DNA of 64,000 bases from Pseudaeromonas sp963677375 (GCA_963677375.2 CAXXIF010000002.1:124001-188000), one strand, 5' to 3'. Shown: positions 26,884-35,810, numbered from the stretch's first letter. The notes: generated by a model not told the origin, from the sequence alone. Made by a program: numbers and translations.

Positions 26884-28173
26884 TTACCAGGTGACGCCGA
26901 TGCCCAATGCCAGCCCTTCAGGGTGACGGAAGCCAATGTCATGATTGGCAACCATGCGGATCAGCGATTGGTTGCGAGCGAATGCACTCACCAGCTCACC
27001 GTTAGCATCGACATAGGTCGCTTCGCGGGAGAAGTCGATGGTCATGTTATCCTGCTCACCGATCACCACGTCATTAAAGTCAGCAAAGTAAATTTCCGTC
27101 TGGTTGGTTCCAGCACCAAGATTCACCGGGATGGTGCTGGTATGTGCAATCGGATACCCCTTGAGCTGACCTTGTGCCAGTTCCGGGTAGACCTTATTGC
27201 CATTGCCATCCCGCAAGCCGAACAGCTTCATATAACTGCGCGGGCTCAGGGCCCAACCCGGGTTGATCATCATCGAATCGGACGCCATCAGCATCAGAAC
27301 CAGACCATCCAAGAAGGAGTCAATGCCCTCGAGATCAGTGGTTCCAGACCAGGTCTTGGTGCGGCCAGATGCAGTTGCTACTGCCTTGAAGCCAGTTGGA
27401 GTGTTGTTGGTGCCATCGTCACGCAAGAATGCTTTGTCTTCCCGAACAGACATGGCGCCAAGCATGTCACCCAGCACCAGTTGTTCGACGTTATAGCCCG
27501 CGAATCCGATCAACTGATTGGAGATAGGAACCAAAGTGATCATCGTCTTGGCGGAAAGTTTTACATCATCGGTATTCCCGCCGGTTGCTTTAGCATCGAC
27601 ACCTTCACCGACATAGCTTGAAGTTGCGCCACCTGACATACGCGGCATGCTCAGGTTACCATTTGGCAGCGGAACCGGACGGGCGCCCAGCTTGCGGACC
27701 ACAGTGCGCGGACGCAGTAGCTCGATTACTTCAGAGTGGAATGACTCGGGCACCAAGGCACCACCAGAACCATTCGCTGTGCTGATAACCATTGCCACAT
27801 CGCCATCCCCAATTTCCTTGGCAGCGAACTGTTCGGCCAGTTGCAAGTCGCCCTTGCCTGCAGCAATCGACATAGCCAAACGAGCCATCTTGGCTCCTTC
27901 ATATTGCTTGAGCTCTGGCTTTACATGTACTGCCGCACTGGCTCCACTACCGAAAATTGCCGGTACCGGCTTGGCCTGAGCAGCATTCATTCGTTCAGCA
28001 GCTTCCAGGCGGTTGATCTGGGCGCTGAGTTTCTCAAAGTCTGCAGAGAGCTGATTGAATTCAGTCAGTTGCTCTACGGTCAGTTCTGTACCATCGGCTT
28101 CAATCTTGGCCAAGGTTTGCACTTTGGCATTGATGTCGGCGCGCTGGCGGCGGAGTGCTTCGATTTCAAACAT
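26884..28173 (-). CDS. Major capsid protein, HK97 family
   Basis: 429 aa. Residues 1-100 are a helical scaffold-like delta domain (coiled coil RADINAKVQTLAKIEADG, FNQLSADFEKLSAQINRLEAA) expected to be cut off by the protease encoded just upstream. The rest has HK97-fold features: long N-arm, SGGALVPESFHSEVIELLRPRTVVRKLGARPV, and the ending ILHDIGFRHPEGLALGIG-type (VANHDIGFRHPEGL). It assembles the icosahedral shell. Confidence 0.9.
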   Translation of the reverse strand: MFEIEALRRQRADINAKVQTLAKIEADGTELTVEQLTEFNQLSADFEKLSAQINRLEAAERMNAAQAKPVPAIFGSGASAAVHVKPELKQYEGAKMARLAMSIAAGKGDLQLAEQFAAKEIGDGDVAMVISTANGSGGALVPESFHSEVIELLRPRTVVRKLGARPVPLPNGNLSMPRMSGGATSSYVGEGVDAKATGGNTDDVKLSAKTMITLVPISNQLIGFAGYNVEQLVLGDMLGAMSVREDKAFLRDDGTNNTPTGFKAVATASGRTKTWSGTTDLEGIDSFLDGLVLMLMASDSMMINPGWALSPRSYMKLFGLRDGNGNKVYPELAQGQLKGYPIAHTSTIPVNLGAGTNQTEIYFADFNDVVIGEQDNMTIDFSREATYVDANGELVSAFARNQSLIRMVANHDIGFRHPEGLALGIGVTW

Positions 28174-28195
28174 ATCGATGATTCCTTTTTGGCAT

Positions 28196-28216
28196 AAAAA
28201 AAGCCCCTTTCGGGGC
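28196..28216 (-). terminator. Intrinsic terminator before the capsid gene
   Basis: GCCCC-TTTC/GAAA-GGGGC hairpin followed by seven T on the minus strand. It lies between the protease and the major capsid gene, an odd place unless late transcription is antiterminated. Confidence 0.85.
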
Positions 28217-28242
28217 CTGGTTGTGTGTGCTCCGCCGCAGGG

Positions 28243-29175
28243 CTAGAGCGAGAGTTGTTGATCCATGGCTCGGGCCCGCAGGCTAATACGTTGGTTTTGC
28301 TTGCTCGATACGGAGACCTTGGTGGCCAGAGCATTGATGTAATCCTGCGGACTGGCCAACTCGTCAGCTAGACCACACGCAATTGCATCAGGCCCGGAGA
28401 ACAATGCGGCCTGGGTGGCAATAACCGACGCGACATCCAACCCGCGGTACTTGCTGACTGAATTGACGAATAGGTCGTATGCCTGGTCCAGACGGTGGTT
28501 GATGGCACTGACAGCGCCTTCACTGAGGGGCTCATGAGGAGATCCGTCGTTCTTACGCTCACCTCGGTAGAAAGTAGTGAACGTCAGGCCAACTTGAGCT
28601 TCCCACTTCGAAACTTCCATGTGCTCCATAATGACGCCGATGGAACCGCATCCCCCGGTCTCGCTCACCACCAGCCGGCTACATGCCGCTGCGATAAAGT
28701 AGGCTGCCGAGTAGGCGCCATGGTTCACCAGTGCGGTGATCGGCTTTACCGCTCGGTTAGCATAGATGTAGTCAGCTAGCTCCTTACAGCCTACCGCCAT
28801 ACCGCCGCCAGAGTTGATATCCAGCACAATCTCCTTGACCCGTTCATCTACCAAGGCTGTGGCAATAGCACCGCGCAAGCGTTCATAGCTGGTCAGCTCA
28901 CTGCATGTATTGTCGATCTGGCCGCGCCGGGCCACCAGAATTCCATGTACCGGGATTATGGCGATACCAGCCACTTGGTGGCGAGACTCGCCTTGAGCTT
29001 CCAGCGTAACAACTGGCTCGGATGGCATGGGGTCGGCAGCAAAGATGTCGGCATGTTGACCAAGCAAGCGAGGAATCAACAGGGTTTTTACTGAGGCAAC
29101 GATGCTGGAGGTGGCGTAGAGCGGTTGGCCGAATGCCATGTCCGCCAAGTGGGGATAGTTAATCAGTTTCGGCAT
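28243..29175 (-). CDS. Prohead protease, S49 (SppA) family
   Basis: 310 aa serine protease that matures the head by removing the capsid delta domain. Motifs: PVHGILVAR, LDINSGGGMAVG (oxyanion loop), NHGAYSAAYFIAAAC (Ser nucleophile in YSAAY) and GGCGSIGVI. The catalytic Lys of the family is expected about 50 residues later, in the EAQVGLTFTTFYRGERKNDG segment. Overlaps the portal gene by 13 bases, as is common for the portal-protease-capsid block. Confidence 0.88.
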   Translation of the reverse strand: MPKLINYPHLADMAFGQPLYATSSIVASVKTLLIPRLLGQHADIFAADPMPSEPVVTLEAQGESRHQVAGIAIIPVHGILVARRGQIDNTCSELTSYERLRGAIATALVDERVKEIVLDINSGGGMAVGCKELADYIYANRAVKPITALVNHGAYSAAYFIAAACSRLVVSETGGCGSIGVIMEHMEVSKWEAQVGLTFTTFYRGERKNDGSPHEPLSEGAVSAINHRLDQAYDLFVNSVSKYRGLDVASVIATQAALFSGPDAIACGLADELASPQDYINALATKVSVSSKQNQRISLRARAMDQQLSL

Positions 29176-30416
29176 AGGATGGCCTCGATCTCGTTGAGTT
29201 GTTCAGCAGTAGCCTTGGTTATTCCATCCGGCAGCTTTCCGGTTTGGATCATGTTGAGTGGCGTCAGGTAAATATCACCACCCTGGACTGGAGACAGATT
29301 TTCCAGGCGGCGAATATCGTTGACGCTGAGCCACCCCCACTGGCGACCCAAAGCATAGGATTCGTAACGTGATTTCTGATCGCCGCGCAACATGCCGGAG
29401 ACGTTGAACTCGATGTAGAGATCACGCCGCTCGCTCGGTAACAGCAGGTCGCGCATCATGGCGCCTTCGATCCGCTTGAGCCACGGCAGTAATGTGTAGA
29501 TGACGAATTGCAGCCCCTGGTGCTCGATGTTGTTATTGGTGGCGCGTTCTAGCTCGCCAATCATGTGGGGAGGCACCTTGTACAAGCGGGCGACTTCGAT
29601 GATTCCGAACTTACGCGACTCCAGCAGCTGCGCCTGCTCATTGTTCATCGCCATCTGCTTGTACTGCATCCCCTCCTGAAGAAGCGCGACAGAGAAGGCA
29701 TTGCGCATACCGGAGTGTCTCTCAACAAACTTATTGAGGAAGTCATCCAGCTTTTGCTGTGAGGGAAACTTGGCGCCGTCCTTAGGACTTTCGATAACCC
29801 CGCTCAGGGTAGTCCCGTTGGCGAACACCCGGCTGGCGTGCTCATCCACGGCCATGGTCAAGCCAATGGTGTCAGCGTTGGTCTGGATCGGTGACAGCCC
29901 GACAAAGCCATCCAGAGAGAAAGCCTTGACGTGGTGAACCTGACGCATAGAGAGGATCTTGTTGCCCTCGCCCAGCAACTGGTAATAGGGCAAACCATCC
30001 GGTCCTTTGAGCACCGCCATCTTATCTGGATTCACCGGGATCAGCTCGGTGATGAAACCCGCGCCATCACGGTCGATCAGGCTATAGCTATTACCGCGCA
30101 GGCCTAAATGTCCCATGCGTTGCTCGTTGAACTCAAAGGCGGAGTCTTTCTGGTTCGGCTGGTTGTGGATCAGGTCATACAGAGAATGGTCGGTAGCCCG
30201 TTCGCGCTTGTCACCATCGCGGCGGTAGAGCTCGCAAGGCAGTTGGGCAACAGACTCGGCGAGCAAGGTTACGCAGGCCCGAACCGCCGCAATAGCAATG
30301 GCAGACTCAGGGGTCACCAGCACCCCAGACTTTGCCGTTCGACCAACCATGGAGCTCATCCATTGGCTGAAGTTGCCAGCCTTATTGCCGGAGCCAAACA
30401 TCATAGGCAGAAACAT
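29163..30416 (-). CDS. Portal protein, HK97 family
   Basis: 417 aa, dodecamer at the packaging vertex. Motifs: VTPESAIAIAAVRACVTLLAESVAQLPCELYRR, the wing/stem GFVGLSPIQTNADTIGLTMAVDEHASRVFANGT, and the C-terminal RLENLSPVQGGDIYLTPLNM. All match the phage_portal family. Its ATG overlaps the stop of the 63-aa gene (TAATG). Confidence 0.92.
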   Translation of the reverse strand: MFLPMMFGSGNKAGNFSQWMSSMVGRTAKSGVLVTPESAIAIAAVRACVTLLAESVAQLPCELYRRDGDKRERATDHSLYDLIHNQPNQKDSAFEFNEQRMGHLGLRGNSYSLIDRDGAGFITELIPVNPDKMAVLKGPDGLPYYQLLGEGNKILSMRQVHHVKAFSLDGFVGLSPIQTNADTIGLTMAVDEHASRVFANGTTLSGVIESPKDGAKFPSQQKLDDFLNKFVERHSGMRNAFSVALLQEGMQYKQMAMNNEQAQLLESRKFGIIEVARLYKVPPHMIGELERATNNNIEHQGLQFVIYTLLPWLKRIEGAMMRDLLLPSERRDLYIEFNVSGMLRGDQKSRYESYALGRQWGWLSVNDIRRLENLSPVQGGDIYLTPLNMIQTGKLPDGITKATAEQLNEIEAILCRN

Positions 30417-30607
30417 TAGCTAGCCTCCCGCTTGCGCTTGGCTTCCATCTTTTGCATGGCCATGGCTCGGCTCATCATGGCTGACCAAATCAATGCCAGT
30501 AACCCAGCTGTCAGCAGCCCGGCTGGCTGATAAACCAGCCAAGCACCATAGGAAAGCAGTGCAGCCCCAAACAGGCCGACGATGAAAATAATGAACTGGA
30601 TCAGCAT
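30416..30607 (-). CDS. Small two-helix membrane protein
   Basis: 63 aa. Two hydrophobic segments (about residues 3-22 and 27-44) and a basic tail (KMEAKRKREAS). No family recognised. It overlaps the terminase stop (7 bases) and the portal start, so it is translated with them. Small hydrophobic genes occur at this spot in several HK97-like phages; function unknown. Confidence 0.65.
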   Translation of the reverse strand: MLIQFIIFIVGLFGAALLSYGAWLVYQPAGLLTAGLLALIWSAMMSRAMAMQKMEAKRKREAS

Positions 30608-32322
30608 AGGACATCCGAGGTTTCGTAAATTGAGCGGCCGTCTTCCCGGTCTGGAACCATAGCGCGACCGATGGCCATGATGAGCGCCACCGCGCCGTCT
30701 ATCTTCTGATCGGCAGATTCTTTGACTGGGCGGACCATGTCATCGTTACCTGGTAGGTTCTTTCCGATGACGTTGCCGATACACCATGTCATCAGGCTAT
30801 TGCCATCATGATGGAAGCGGCCGGACTGGATGGCGGCTTCAAGCTCTTTCATCGGAGCAGACATATTCTGGTAATTCTGGGTGATGGTTATTGGGCTCAT
30901 CCCCTCATCTGCCAGTTGATGAGCCAAAGCTGTTGCACCCGTTGGATCAAGAGGCGTTTCCAAGACATTGGAATACCGCTGCGCCTCTTTGGCTTCTTCC
31001 AGTATTTCCCGATAATCCACCTCAGCGCCGTCAGTGCCTGTCAGTTCACCAAGGTTCTGCCATTTCTGGTACCGCTCAGCCAGGCGCCGATTGTCGGTGT
31101 TGTTCACCGTGTCCTCTGGCACCCAGAACTGTGGAGAGACGCAGTAATAGTGGCGGCGGCCATCGATGTCGCGCCAGAAAATGCGCGCCATGGAGTTCAT
31201 GTCCAGTTTGCGGGCTAGGTCGAATGCCAAAATGCATTCATGCCCCTCAAACTGATCCAATGACAAACTGCGGTCTTCACATGCGTTCCACCGCTCTAAG
31301 TTGAAATAGGCGGTTTTTGCAGAGACCCAGACATTGAGATGCTTGGTCTTGAACTTGTTGGCGAAGCGGGCCGACTTGATCGCTTTAACTTGCTGGGTCA
31401 GTAAATAGTCGGCATAGACGGATATCCCCATGTTGGGGTTGGCCTTTGCCAGCACCTTCGGATCAGTCCAATCATCACCTTCATCAATGGTGTAGATGAT
31501 CCCAAACAGCTCATCATCTGGCACTGTGCCGGCCAGCATCTCGATCACTTCACGGCGCTTGTCATAGCAGGGGCCATCGATGTTGTAACCGGCAGTGGTG
31601 ATGATCCACATCAGCGGCTGCTTGCGGGCCCCCATCCCAGTCACCATAGTGGTGTAGAGGTCGTCAGCATCGTGCTCGTGATATTCGTCCACCACGGCGC
31701 AACTTGGAGATTGCCCGTCACCAGGATTGCCGATCAGCGGTTCAAAACGAGCACCGTCTGCTGGGATGCTTAGGTTAGAGGCGTTGACCTCGATCCCCCA
31801 GCGTTCGAGCAAGAATGGGGTACGCTTGGCCATCAATCGGGCCGGGCGGAATACTTCCCAGGCCTGCTTTTCTGTGGTGGCTCCTGAGTAAACTTCGGCC
31901 CCGAACTCGTTGTCAGCAGCGAAGCAGTACAGCGCTACACCAGCAGAGATGGCTGATTTGCCGTTCTTGCGTGGGATCTCGGTATAGACCTCTCGGAACC
32001 GACGCAGTCCGCTTCCTTTGCGAACCCACCCGAAAGCCACACAGACGACAAACAACTGCCAAGGCTCCAGCGCGATAAGCTCACGCTTGAAAGCCCACTC
32101 GCCTTTCGTGTGGGGGAGCAGTTGGATGAACTTAGCAGCACGCTCTGCCTTGTCCTTATCAAACCTGAATCGGAACTTGGCTGACTTCTCCTTGGCGAGA
32201 TCATCGAGGTGACGCTGACAAGCCTGGATGACATAACGACAAGCTGGAATCTTCCCCTTGGTGACATCACGCGCATACTGATTCGCCTCATTGACGAACG
32301 GATAACTTTTGCGTGCTGCCAT
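30601..32322 (-). CDS. Terminase large subunit
   Basis: 573 aa packaging motor of the Terminase_1 (HK97/P27) type. ATPase part: PRKNGKSAISAG (Walker A) near residue 115 and VVDEYHEH (Walker B) near 210. C-terminal RNase H-like nuclease: LAFDLARKLDMNSMARIFW supplies the first acidic residue, and TEPLDPTGATALAHQLADEG follows. It cuts concatemeric DNA and pumps it into the prohead. Confidence 0.93.
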   Translation of the reverse strand: MAARKSYPFVNEANQYARDVTKGKIPACRYVIQACQRHLDDLAKEKSAKFRFRFDKDKAERAAKFIQLLPHTKGEWAFKRELIALEPWQLFVVCVAFGWVRKGSGLRRFREVYTEIPRKNGKSAISAGVALYCFAADNEFGAEVYSGATTEKQAWEVFRPARLMAKRTPFLLERWGIEVNASNLSIPADGARFEPLIGNPGDGQSPSCAVVDEYHEHDADDLYTTMVTGMGARKQPLMWIITTAGYNIDGPCYDKRREVIEMLAGTVPDDELFGIIYTIDEGDDWTDPKVLAKANPNMGISVYADYLLTQQVKAIKSARFANKFKTKHLNVWVSAKTAYFNLERWNACEDRSLSLDQFEGHECILAFDLARKLDMNSMARIFWRDIDGRRHYYCVSPQFWVPEDTVNNTDNRRLAERYQKWQNLGELTGTDGAEVDYREILEEAKEAQRYSNVLETPLDPTGATALAHQLADEGMSPITITQNYQNMSAPMKELEAAIQSGRFHHDGNSLMTWCIGNVIGKNLPGNDDMVRPVKESADQKIDGAVALIMAIGRAMVPDREDGRSIYETSDVLC

Positions 32323-32331
32323 GGGTCATCC

Positions 32332-32817
32332 CTAAAAGTCTGCGAAGGGGTTGGCCTCTCCTTTTTTCTTACCGCCACCGATCAGGCGGGAACGGCTTGA
32401 TGGGTCTAATCCCAGCAGGGATCCATAACTGGTCATCTGACGGAGCGATTCGTTGGCCACGGTACAGGCTGGGTTCTTTATGGGCCCACCAGTAGCGCCG
32501 ACGACAACCAATCCATGTTTAGCTATCTCCTTTTCAGCTTTGCGCCATCTGGAGTAAGCCGCACAGAAGGCCTCAAGGTTGTGCAGATCGGTAATACAAA
32601 GCACTTGGGCGCCACACAGCTCGCCGATCAGCATGTCCCACAACGTAGCGGCGAACTCATCCTCAGCCAGCCATTCGGGGCAGGCGACATTAATCAGCGG
32701 TGTGAACGTAGGCTCAAGCTGATTGATGGCGCGCTTGCCCGGGTTACCAGCTAGGAGCTTTCTCGATGTGGGGGTCGACTTCCGACCTCGGCCGGGAACG
32801 GCTGCTTTTCCAGCCAT
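32332..32817 (-). CDS. Terminase small subunit, P27 family
   Basis: 161 aa. Basic N-terminus (GRGRKSTPTSRKLLAGNPGKRAINQ) typical of the P27 family, then a helical body with the pattern LHNLEAFCAAYSRWRKAEKEI. Recognises the packaging site and loads the large subunit. Lies 9 bases before the large-subunit gene. Confidence 0.85.
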   Translation of the reverse strand: MAGKAAVPGRGRKSTPTSRKLLAGNPGKRAINQLEPTFTPLINVACPEWLAEDEFAATLWDMLIGELCGAQVLCITDLHNLEAFCAAYSRWRKAEKEIAKHGLVVVGATGGPIKNPACTVANESLRQMTSYGSLLGLDPSSRSRLIGGGKKKGEANPFADF

Positions 32818-32912
32818 CGGCCCTCCGTTTTAATTTTTTAATTTCGCGGGTGTGAAAATTTAACGGGGCGGAGCAGTGGGGAAGTCGAAAAGCTGGAAGG
32901 ATTTGATCCCCC
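32818..32912. other. Candidate cos / packaging region
   Basis: A 95-bp gap between the HNH gene and terS with an A+T-rich block (TTTTAATTTTTTAATTT) beside a G+C-rich one (ACGGGGCGGAGC). HK97-type phages with an HNH gene next to terS package from cos at this place. The cut site itself is not visible from one sequence. Confidence 0.35.
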
Positions 32913-33293
32913 CTACCCCCTCGGCTTGCCGCTCAGCCTCGCGACCTGCGCCTCTGCGTGCGTCTTCTGCTCATGGCAAGGTTTGCAGATAGCTTGCAGG
33001 TTGACCTCGTTATCGGTGCCGCCAGACGCCTTATTGATGATGTGATCAACCTCATTCGCTGGGGTGATGACGCCTCGAGCAAGACAGACCTGACAGAGGT
33101 AGCGATCTCGTTCGAGGATGCGCTTTCTCAGCTTTCGCCACGTCCAGTCATAACCACGGTCTTCAGGCTTAACTTGCGCTACCTTCCGCCATCCATCTGC
33201 CAGATGTGCATGATCTTGGCAGTACCCGTGTCTTTCAGTGGTCAGTCGGTTGCATGTGCGCTCCCGGCATACCTTTGGTGTCCGTGGTGGCAC
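32913..33293 (-). CDS. HNH endonuclease (packaging accessory)
   Basis: 126 aa. GTG start supported by GGAGG 4 bases upstream. An N-terminal zinc-knuckle-like CRERTCNRL...HGYCQDH precedes the HNH core: LRKRILERDRYLCQVCLARG, ANEVDHIINKASGGTDNEVNLQAICKPCHEQK, with paired CxxC and the catalytic DH. In HK97-like phages this protein works with terminase to cut cos. It may need a metal ion such as Mg or Ni. Confidence 0.88.
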   Translation of the reverse strand: MPPRTPKVCRERTCNRLTTERHGYCQDHAHLADGWRKVAQVKPEDRGYDWTWRKLRKRILERDRYLCQVCLARGVITPANEVDHIINKASGGTDNEVNLQAICKPCHEQKTHAEAQVARLSGKPRG

Positions 33294-33306
33294 TCATCCT
33301 CCAGGC

Positions 33307-33564
33307 TTATTGGCTATCAATCTCTGATTGGCAGACGACGATGGTATCGACCTTTGCAGCACACATAGCCCAGGCCTGCTCAATGTCGTCAGTGTTGGAG
33401 TTCATGTCCCTGTTGGCCAGTGGGCTTGCTGCCGGCAGAACGCACGGAGTTACCTTCGGACAGCCATTGGTAATAAGCCTTTGCTCCGGTAATGGCTGGG
33501 CGCACCCGCATGCGAGCAACACCATCAGGCAACAGAGTGTCAGCCCAACGCTTGATCTGTTCAT
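33307..33564 (-). CDS. Rz1-type outer-membrane spanin
   Basis: 85-aa lipoprotein encoded in another frame inside the 3' part of the Rz gene and running past it. From the ATG at 33564 it has a basic start, a hydrophobic stretch and the lipobox LLAC (Cys19), then a proline- and threonine-rich mature part. The overlap with Rz is the classic Rz/Rz1 nesting. It joins the inner-membrane spanin to fuse the two membranes at lysis. Confidence 0.78.
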   Translation of the reverse strand: MNRSSVGLTLCCLMVLLACGCAQPLPEQRLITNGCPKVTPCVLPAASPLANRDMNSNTDDIEQAWAMCAAKVDTIVVCQSEIDSQ

Positions 33565-33868
33565 TCTCTGACTCCAGTTGGCGTACACGCTGGCGCCGCA
33601 CAGTCGCTTCGCTACTCAGCGAGGCGACCACCGACTGCTGCTCGGCAGCGAGGTCGGCATTCTTTTGCGACTGCTCTCTGTAAGCGTCCAGCACTTTGCT
33701 CTGCCCTACGAGTTGCTGCTCAGTCGATGTCAGCTTCTCCTGAAGTTGACTGGCCTTGCCCTGGTTCTCGGCGGCTAGCACTTTGTAGTGATTGGCATAG
33801 ATGAGGACGGCGGCAATCAGCAGCGCCATGCCCATCCATGTAACAACGGTTCGAGTGATGGGGTTCAT
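33389..33868 (-). CDS. Rz-type inner-membrane spanin
   Basis: 159 aa. N-terminal signal-anchor (TVVTWMGMALLIAAVLIYAN), then a long coiled coil (AAENQGKASQLQEKLTSTEQQL..., LSSEATVRRQRVRQLESENEQ) in the periplasm. Start overlaps the endolysin stop (ATGA-type). Together with Rz1 it completes the lysis cassette. Confidence 0.82.
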   Translation of the reverse strand: MNPITRTVVTWMGMALLIAAVLIYANHYKVLAAENQGKASQLQEKLTSTEQQLVGQSKVLDAYREQSQKNADLAAEQQSVVASLSSEATVRRQRVRQLESENEQIKRWADTLLPDGVARMRVRPAITGAKAYYQWLSEGNSVRSAGSKPTGQQGHELQH

Positions 33869-34326
33869 TGACCGATACCACCGAAGCGTTGGTATATGCG
33901 GATCAGATCGGCGACCTTATGCTGCCTCTGCCCGTAACTGTTTCCGGGGATACTGGCCCAGATATTTGAGCAGCGGGATATAGCCTCAGTAATCTGCCCA
34001 GCAAGGATCAACTGGTATGCCTTGCGCTCCTTGATCTGCTGGACGGCAATCTTGTCTTGGCTGACCGGTGAGAAATCCGGAAGGCCCAACTGTTTGCGAT
34101 ACGGTTCGTAGTAGCGAGCCAGCAACTGATAGCGGCCAGCAGCAGTAGACTTAATCTTTGAATTAACTTGGACCAACAGGTTCGGGTGCGTGCTGTAGTC
34201 AGAGAAGAAGCCTGCGGGATCAACGATATCGTTGTACCCATCATCGCCCTTGCCAATCGTCCCCTCACTCCATGCCAGCATGTCGAGGAACGCGACCACG
34301 TTCGGATGCTCATTGATTCTGGCCAT
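33865..34326 (-). CDS. Endolysin, lambda R-like lytic transglycosylase
   Basis: 153 aa, almost the length of lambda R (158). Strong pattern match: FLDMLAWSEGT (catalytic Glu), FSDYSTHPNLLV, IKSTAAGRYQLL, YRKQLGLPDFSP and AISRCSNIWASIPG. No signal peptide, so it needs the holin to leave the cytoplasm. It cleaves peptidoglycan glycan strands without hydrolysis. Overlaps the holin end by 17 bases. Confidence 0.93.
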   Translation of the reverse strand: MARINEHPNVVAFLDMLAWSEGTIGKGDDGYNDIVDPAGFFSDYSTHPNLLVQVNSKIKSTAAGRYQLLARYYEPYRKQLGLPDFSPVSQDKIAVQQIKERKAYQLILAGQITEAISRCSNIWASIPGNSYGQRQHKVADLIRIYQRFGGIGQ

Positions 34327-34645
34327 CGCCGCCCGCCTTCTTTGTCAGAAATAATTCTGCGGCAGATCGGAGCTTGTCGACCCCGAGGAACCCAACCATC
34401 CCACCGATGAACCCACTGGCAGAGGTAGGGACGCCAATCCATTCCATCGCGCTCATCAACGACAGACTGATAGCACCACACATCAATGACTCAAGGACGC
34501 GCTGACGAACCGACCCACCCGAGTAGGTCACTCGGATGTAGGCAGTAACCAAGGCAAGGAAAGCGCCATAGATGGTCGTCTGGTGAGCGTCTATCCACCA
34601 CAGCACGAAGGCCCACAGGCCAGGGTCTCGGTTCGGCATCTTCAT
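34310..34645 (-). CDS. Holin, lambda S family
   Basis: 111 aa with three hydrophobic segments. From the ATG at 34645 it starts MKMPNRD, the same MKM arrangement as lambda S (MKMPEK), where start at Met1 gives antiholin and at Met3 gives holin. GGGGTGG precedes the first ATG. The basic tail (LFLTKKAGGDGQNQ) also matches. It sets the time of lysis by opening the inner membrane. Confidence 0.85.
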   Translation of the reverse strand: MKMPNRDPGLWAFVLWWIDAHQTTIYGAFLALVTAYIRVTYSGGSVRQRVLESLMCGAISLSLMSAMEWIGVPTSASGFIGGMVGFLGVDKLRSAAELFLTKKAGGDGQNQ

Positions 34646-34673
34646 ATCCACCACCCCGGCGGGGCCACAAATG

Positions 34674-34730
34674 AAAAAGCCCCGACAAAAGTCAGGGCTC
34701 AGAAATGAAAAAACCCACTCGAGGTGGGTT
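34674..34730 (-). terminator. Two tandem intrinsic terminators upstream of the lysis genes
   Basis: Read on the minus strand: AACCCAC/GTGGGTT stem then six T, followed by AGCCC...GGGCT stem then five T. They stop transcripts of the 34839-35622 pair just before the holin. Late transcription must read through them, which fits Q control. Confidence 0.85.
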
Positions 34731-34838
34731 CAGAGCGGAAAAACCGCAGCATGTAAATTTAAGCACTAAATCTGGTACGTTTCAAGCGATTTACATCAAG
34801 ATGCAGCAATCATCAAATTAAGAACAACGCACACTTAT

Positions 34839-35360
34839 TTATCTATGACAAATCCTGCTTATCATCTGCTGAGGCATTGTAATAACCCGGGCCATGGTTG
34901 ACGGGATATCCATAGCGTAAGAAGGGCTTGCGCTTAATGTCAACGCAATGAGCAGGTATCTCCAGCAGCTAGCGATAACAAACCACAGGACAATCCACAA
35001 GAAGCTCAAGCCAACAATTATTGGGTTAGCCGCTAGAACCATCCTAAAGCAAGCCTTCTGAAATTCAACATATGATGAAGAATGCTTGGCTCTCTGCCTG
35101 CTCGACTGGCTCGCTTTAAAGCCCGCAATCGGGGCCGCTAGCACAAGGAGCGCGGTGATTAAATAGACAAGGAACACATTGCTAACGGAGTAGAAAAATG
35201 ACGGCATTGCGCCCAGATCTTTATCAGATGTCCTTGGGTCGGCAACGGCCTTCTTCGCAGCTTCTCTTGCCAGCATGCCGTAATAACCAGAGATGCATTT
35301 GCATACGGCAAAATAAACGTACACGCCTATAACAAGAAGAACGATCAGTGCACTATTCAT
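34839..35360 (-). CDS. Multi-pass membrane protein of unknown function
   Basis: 173 aa, lower G+C than the structural genes. Four likely membrane segments (about 3-22, 54-80, 107-130 and 130-150) and a soluble loop with DPRTSDKDLGAM. No family recognised. GGAGGG precedes the ATG, which overlaps the stop of the preceding 89-aa gene. Candidate superinfection-exclusion or other lysogen-expressed gene, from its position only. Confidence 0.65.
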   Translation of the reverse strand: MNSALIVLLVIGVYVYFAVCKCISGYYGMLAREAAKKAVADPRTSDKDLGAMPSFFYSVSNVFLVYLITALLVLAAPIAGFKASQSSRQRAKHSSSYVEFQKACFRMVLAANPIIVGLSFLWIVLWFVIASCWRYLLIALTLSASPSYAMDIPSTMARVITMPQQMISRICHR

Positions 35361-35622
35361 TCAACCCTCCATCACCTTCAGTAGCTGCGACCGCGCTTAG
35401 CCTACGGCTCTTTTCAGCCTCTGTTATCTCAATCAGCTCTTTGTGAGTAAGCGGGGTTATTCGACTCTCTATGAGTCGCATTACTTTCGCGTAAAACGGG
35501 TAAAATACAATAGCGAGTATAACAACCTTCGCTATAAGTGGATCCTTGTCGTATAGAGCTAACAGGAACTCCCCACCGTTTTTAACGATATCTCCCATAC
35601 CATCAAAGCTAACTGACGACAT
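35353..35622 (-). CDS. Small membrane protein, partner of the downstream membrane gene
   Basis: 89 aa. One membrane helix (about 30-50, AKVVILAIVFYPFYAKVM), then a charged helical tail (ELIEITEAEKSRRLSAVA) facing the cytoplasm. GAGGA precedes the ATG. Translationally coupled with the 173-aa gene. Confidence 0.65.
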   Translation of the reverse strand: MSSVSFDGMGDIVKNGGEFLLALYDKDPLIAKVVILAIVFYPFYAKVMRLIESRITPLTHKELIEITEAEKSRRLSAVAATEGDGGLNE

Positions 35623-35810
35623 CCACTGTCCTCGCTATAACTTGCCGTAGCGGCAAGCATGCGTAAAAATAGGGTCCGCATGATACACCAGTCCGCCTCA
35701 CCTGAATACCCATAACTGAACAATTAGTCTCATGGAAGCTGAGCATCAAGGATGCTCACCTAAAACTCGTTCTGGGTTCATTTGTAGCACCTGTTTGATA
35801 CTAATAACAG

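Noticed and set aside
26848..27621. 257-aa plus-strand frame opposite the capsid gene
   Set aside because: Antisense of the major capsid protein; no ribosome site and no protein-like motifs.
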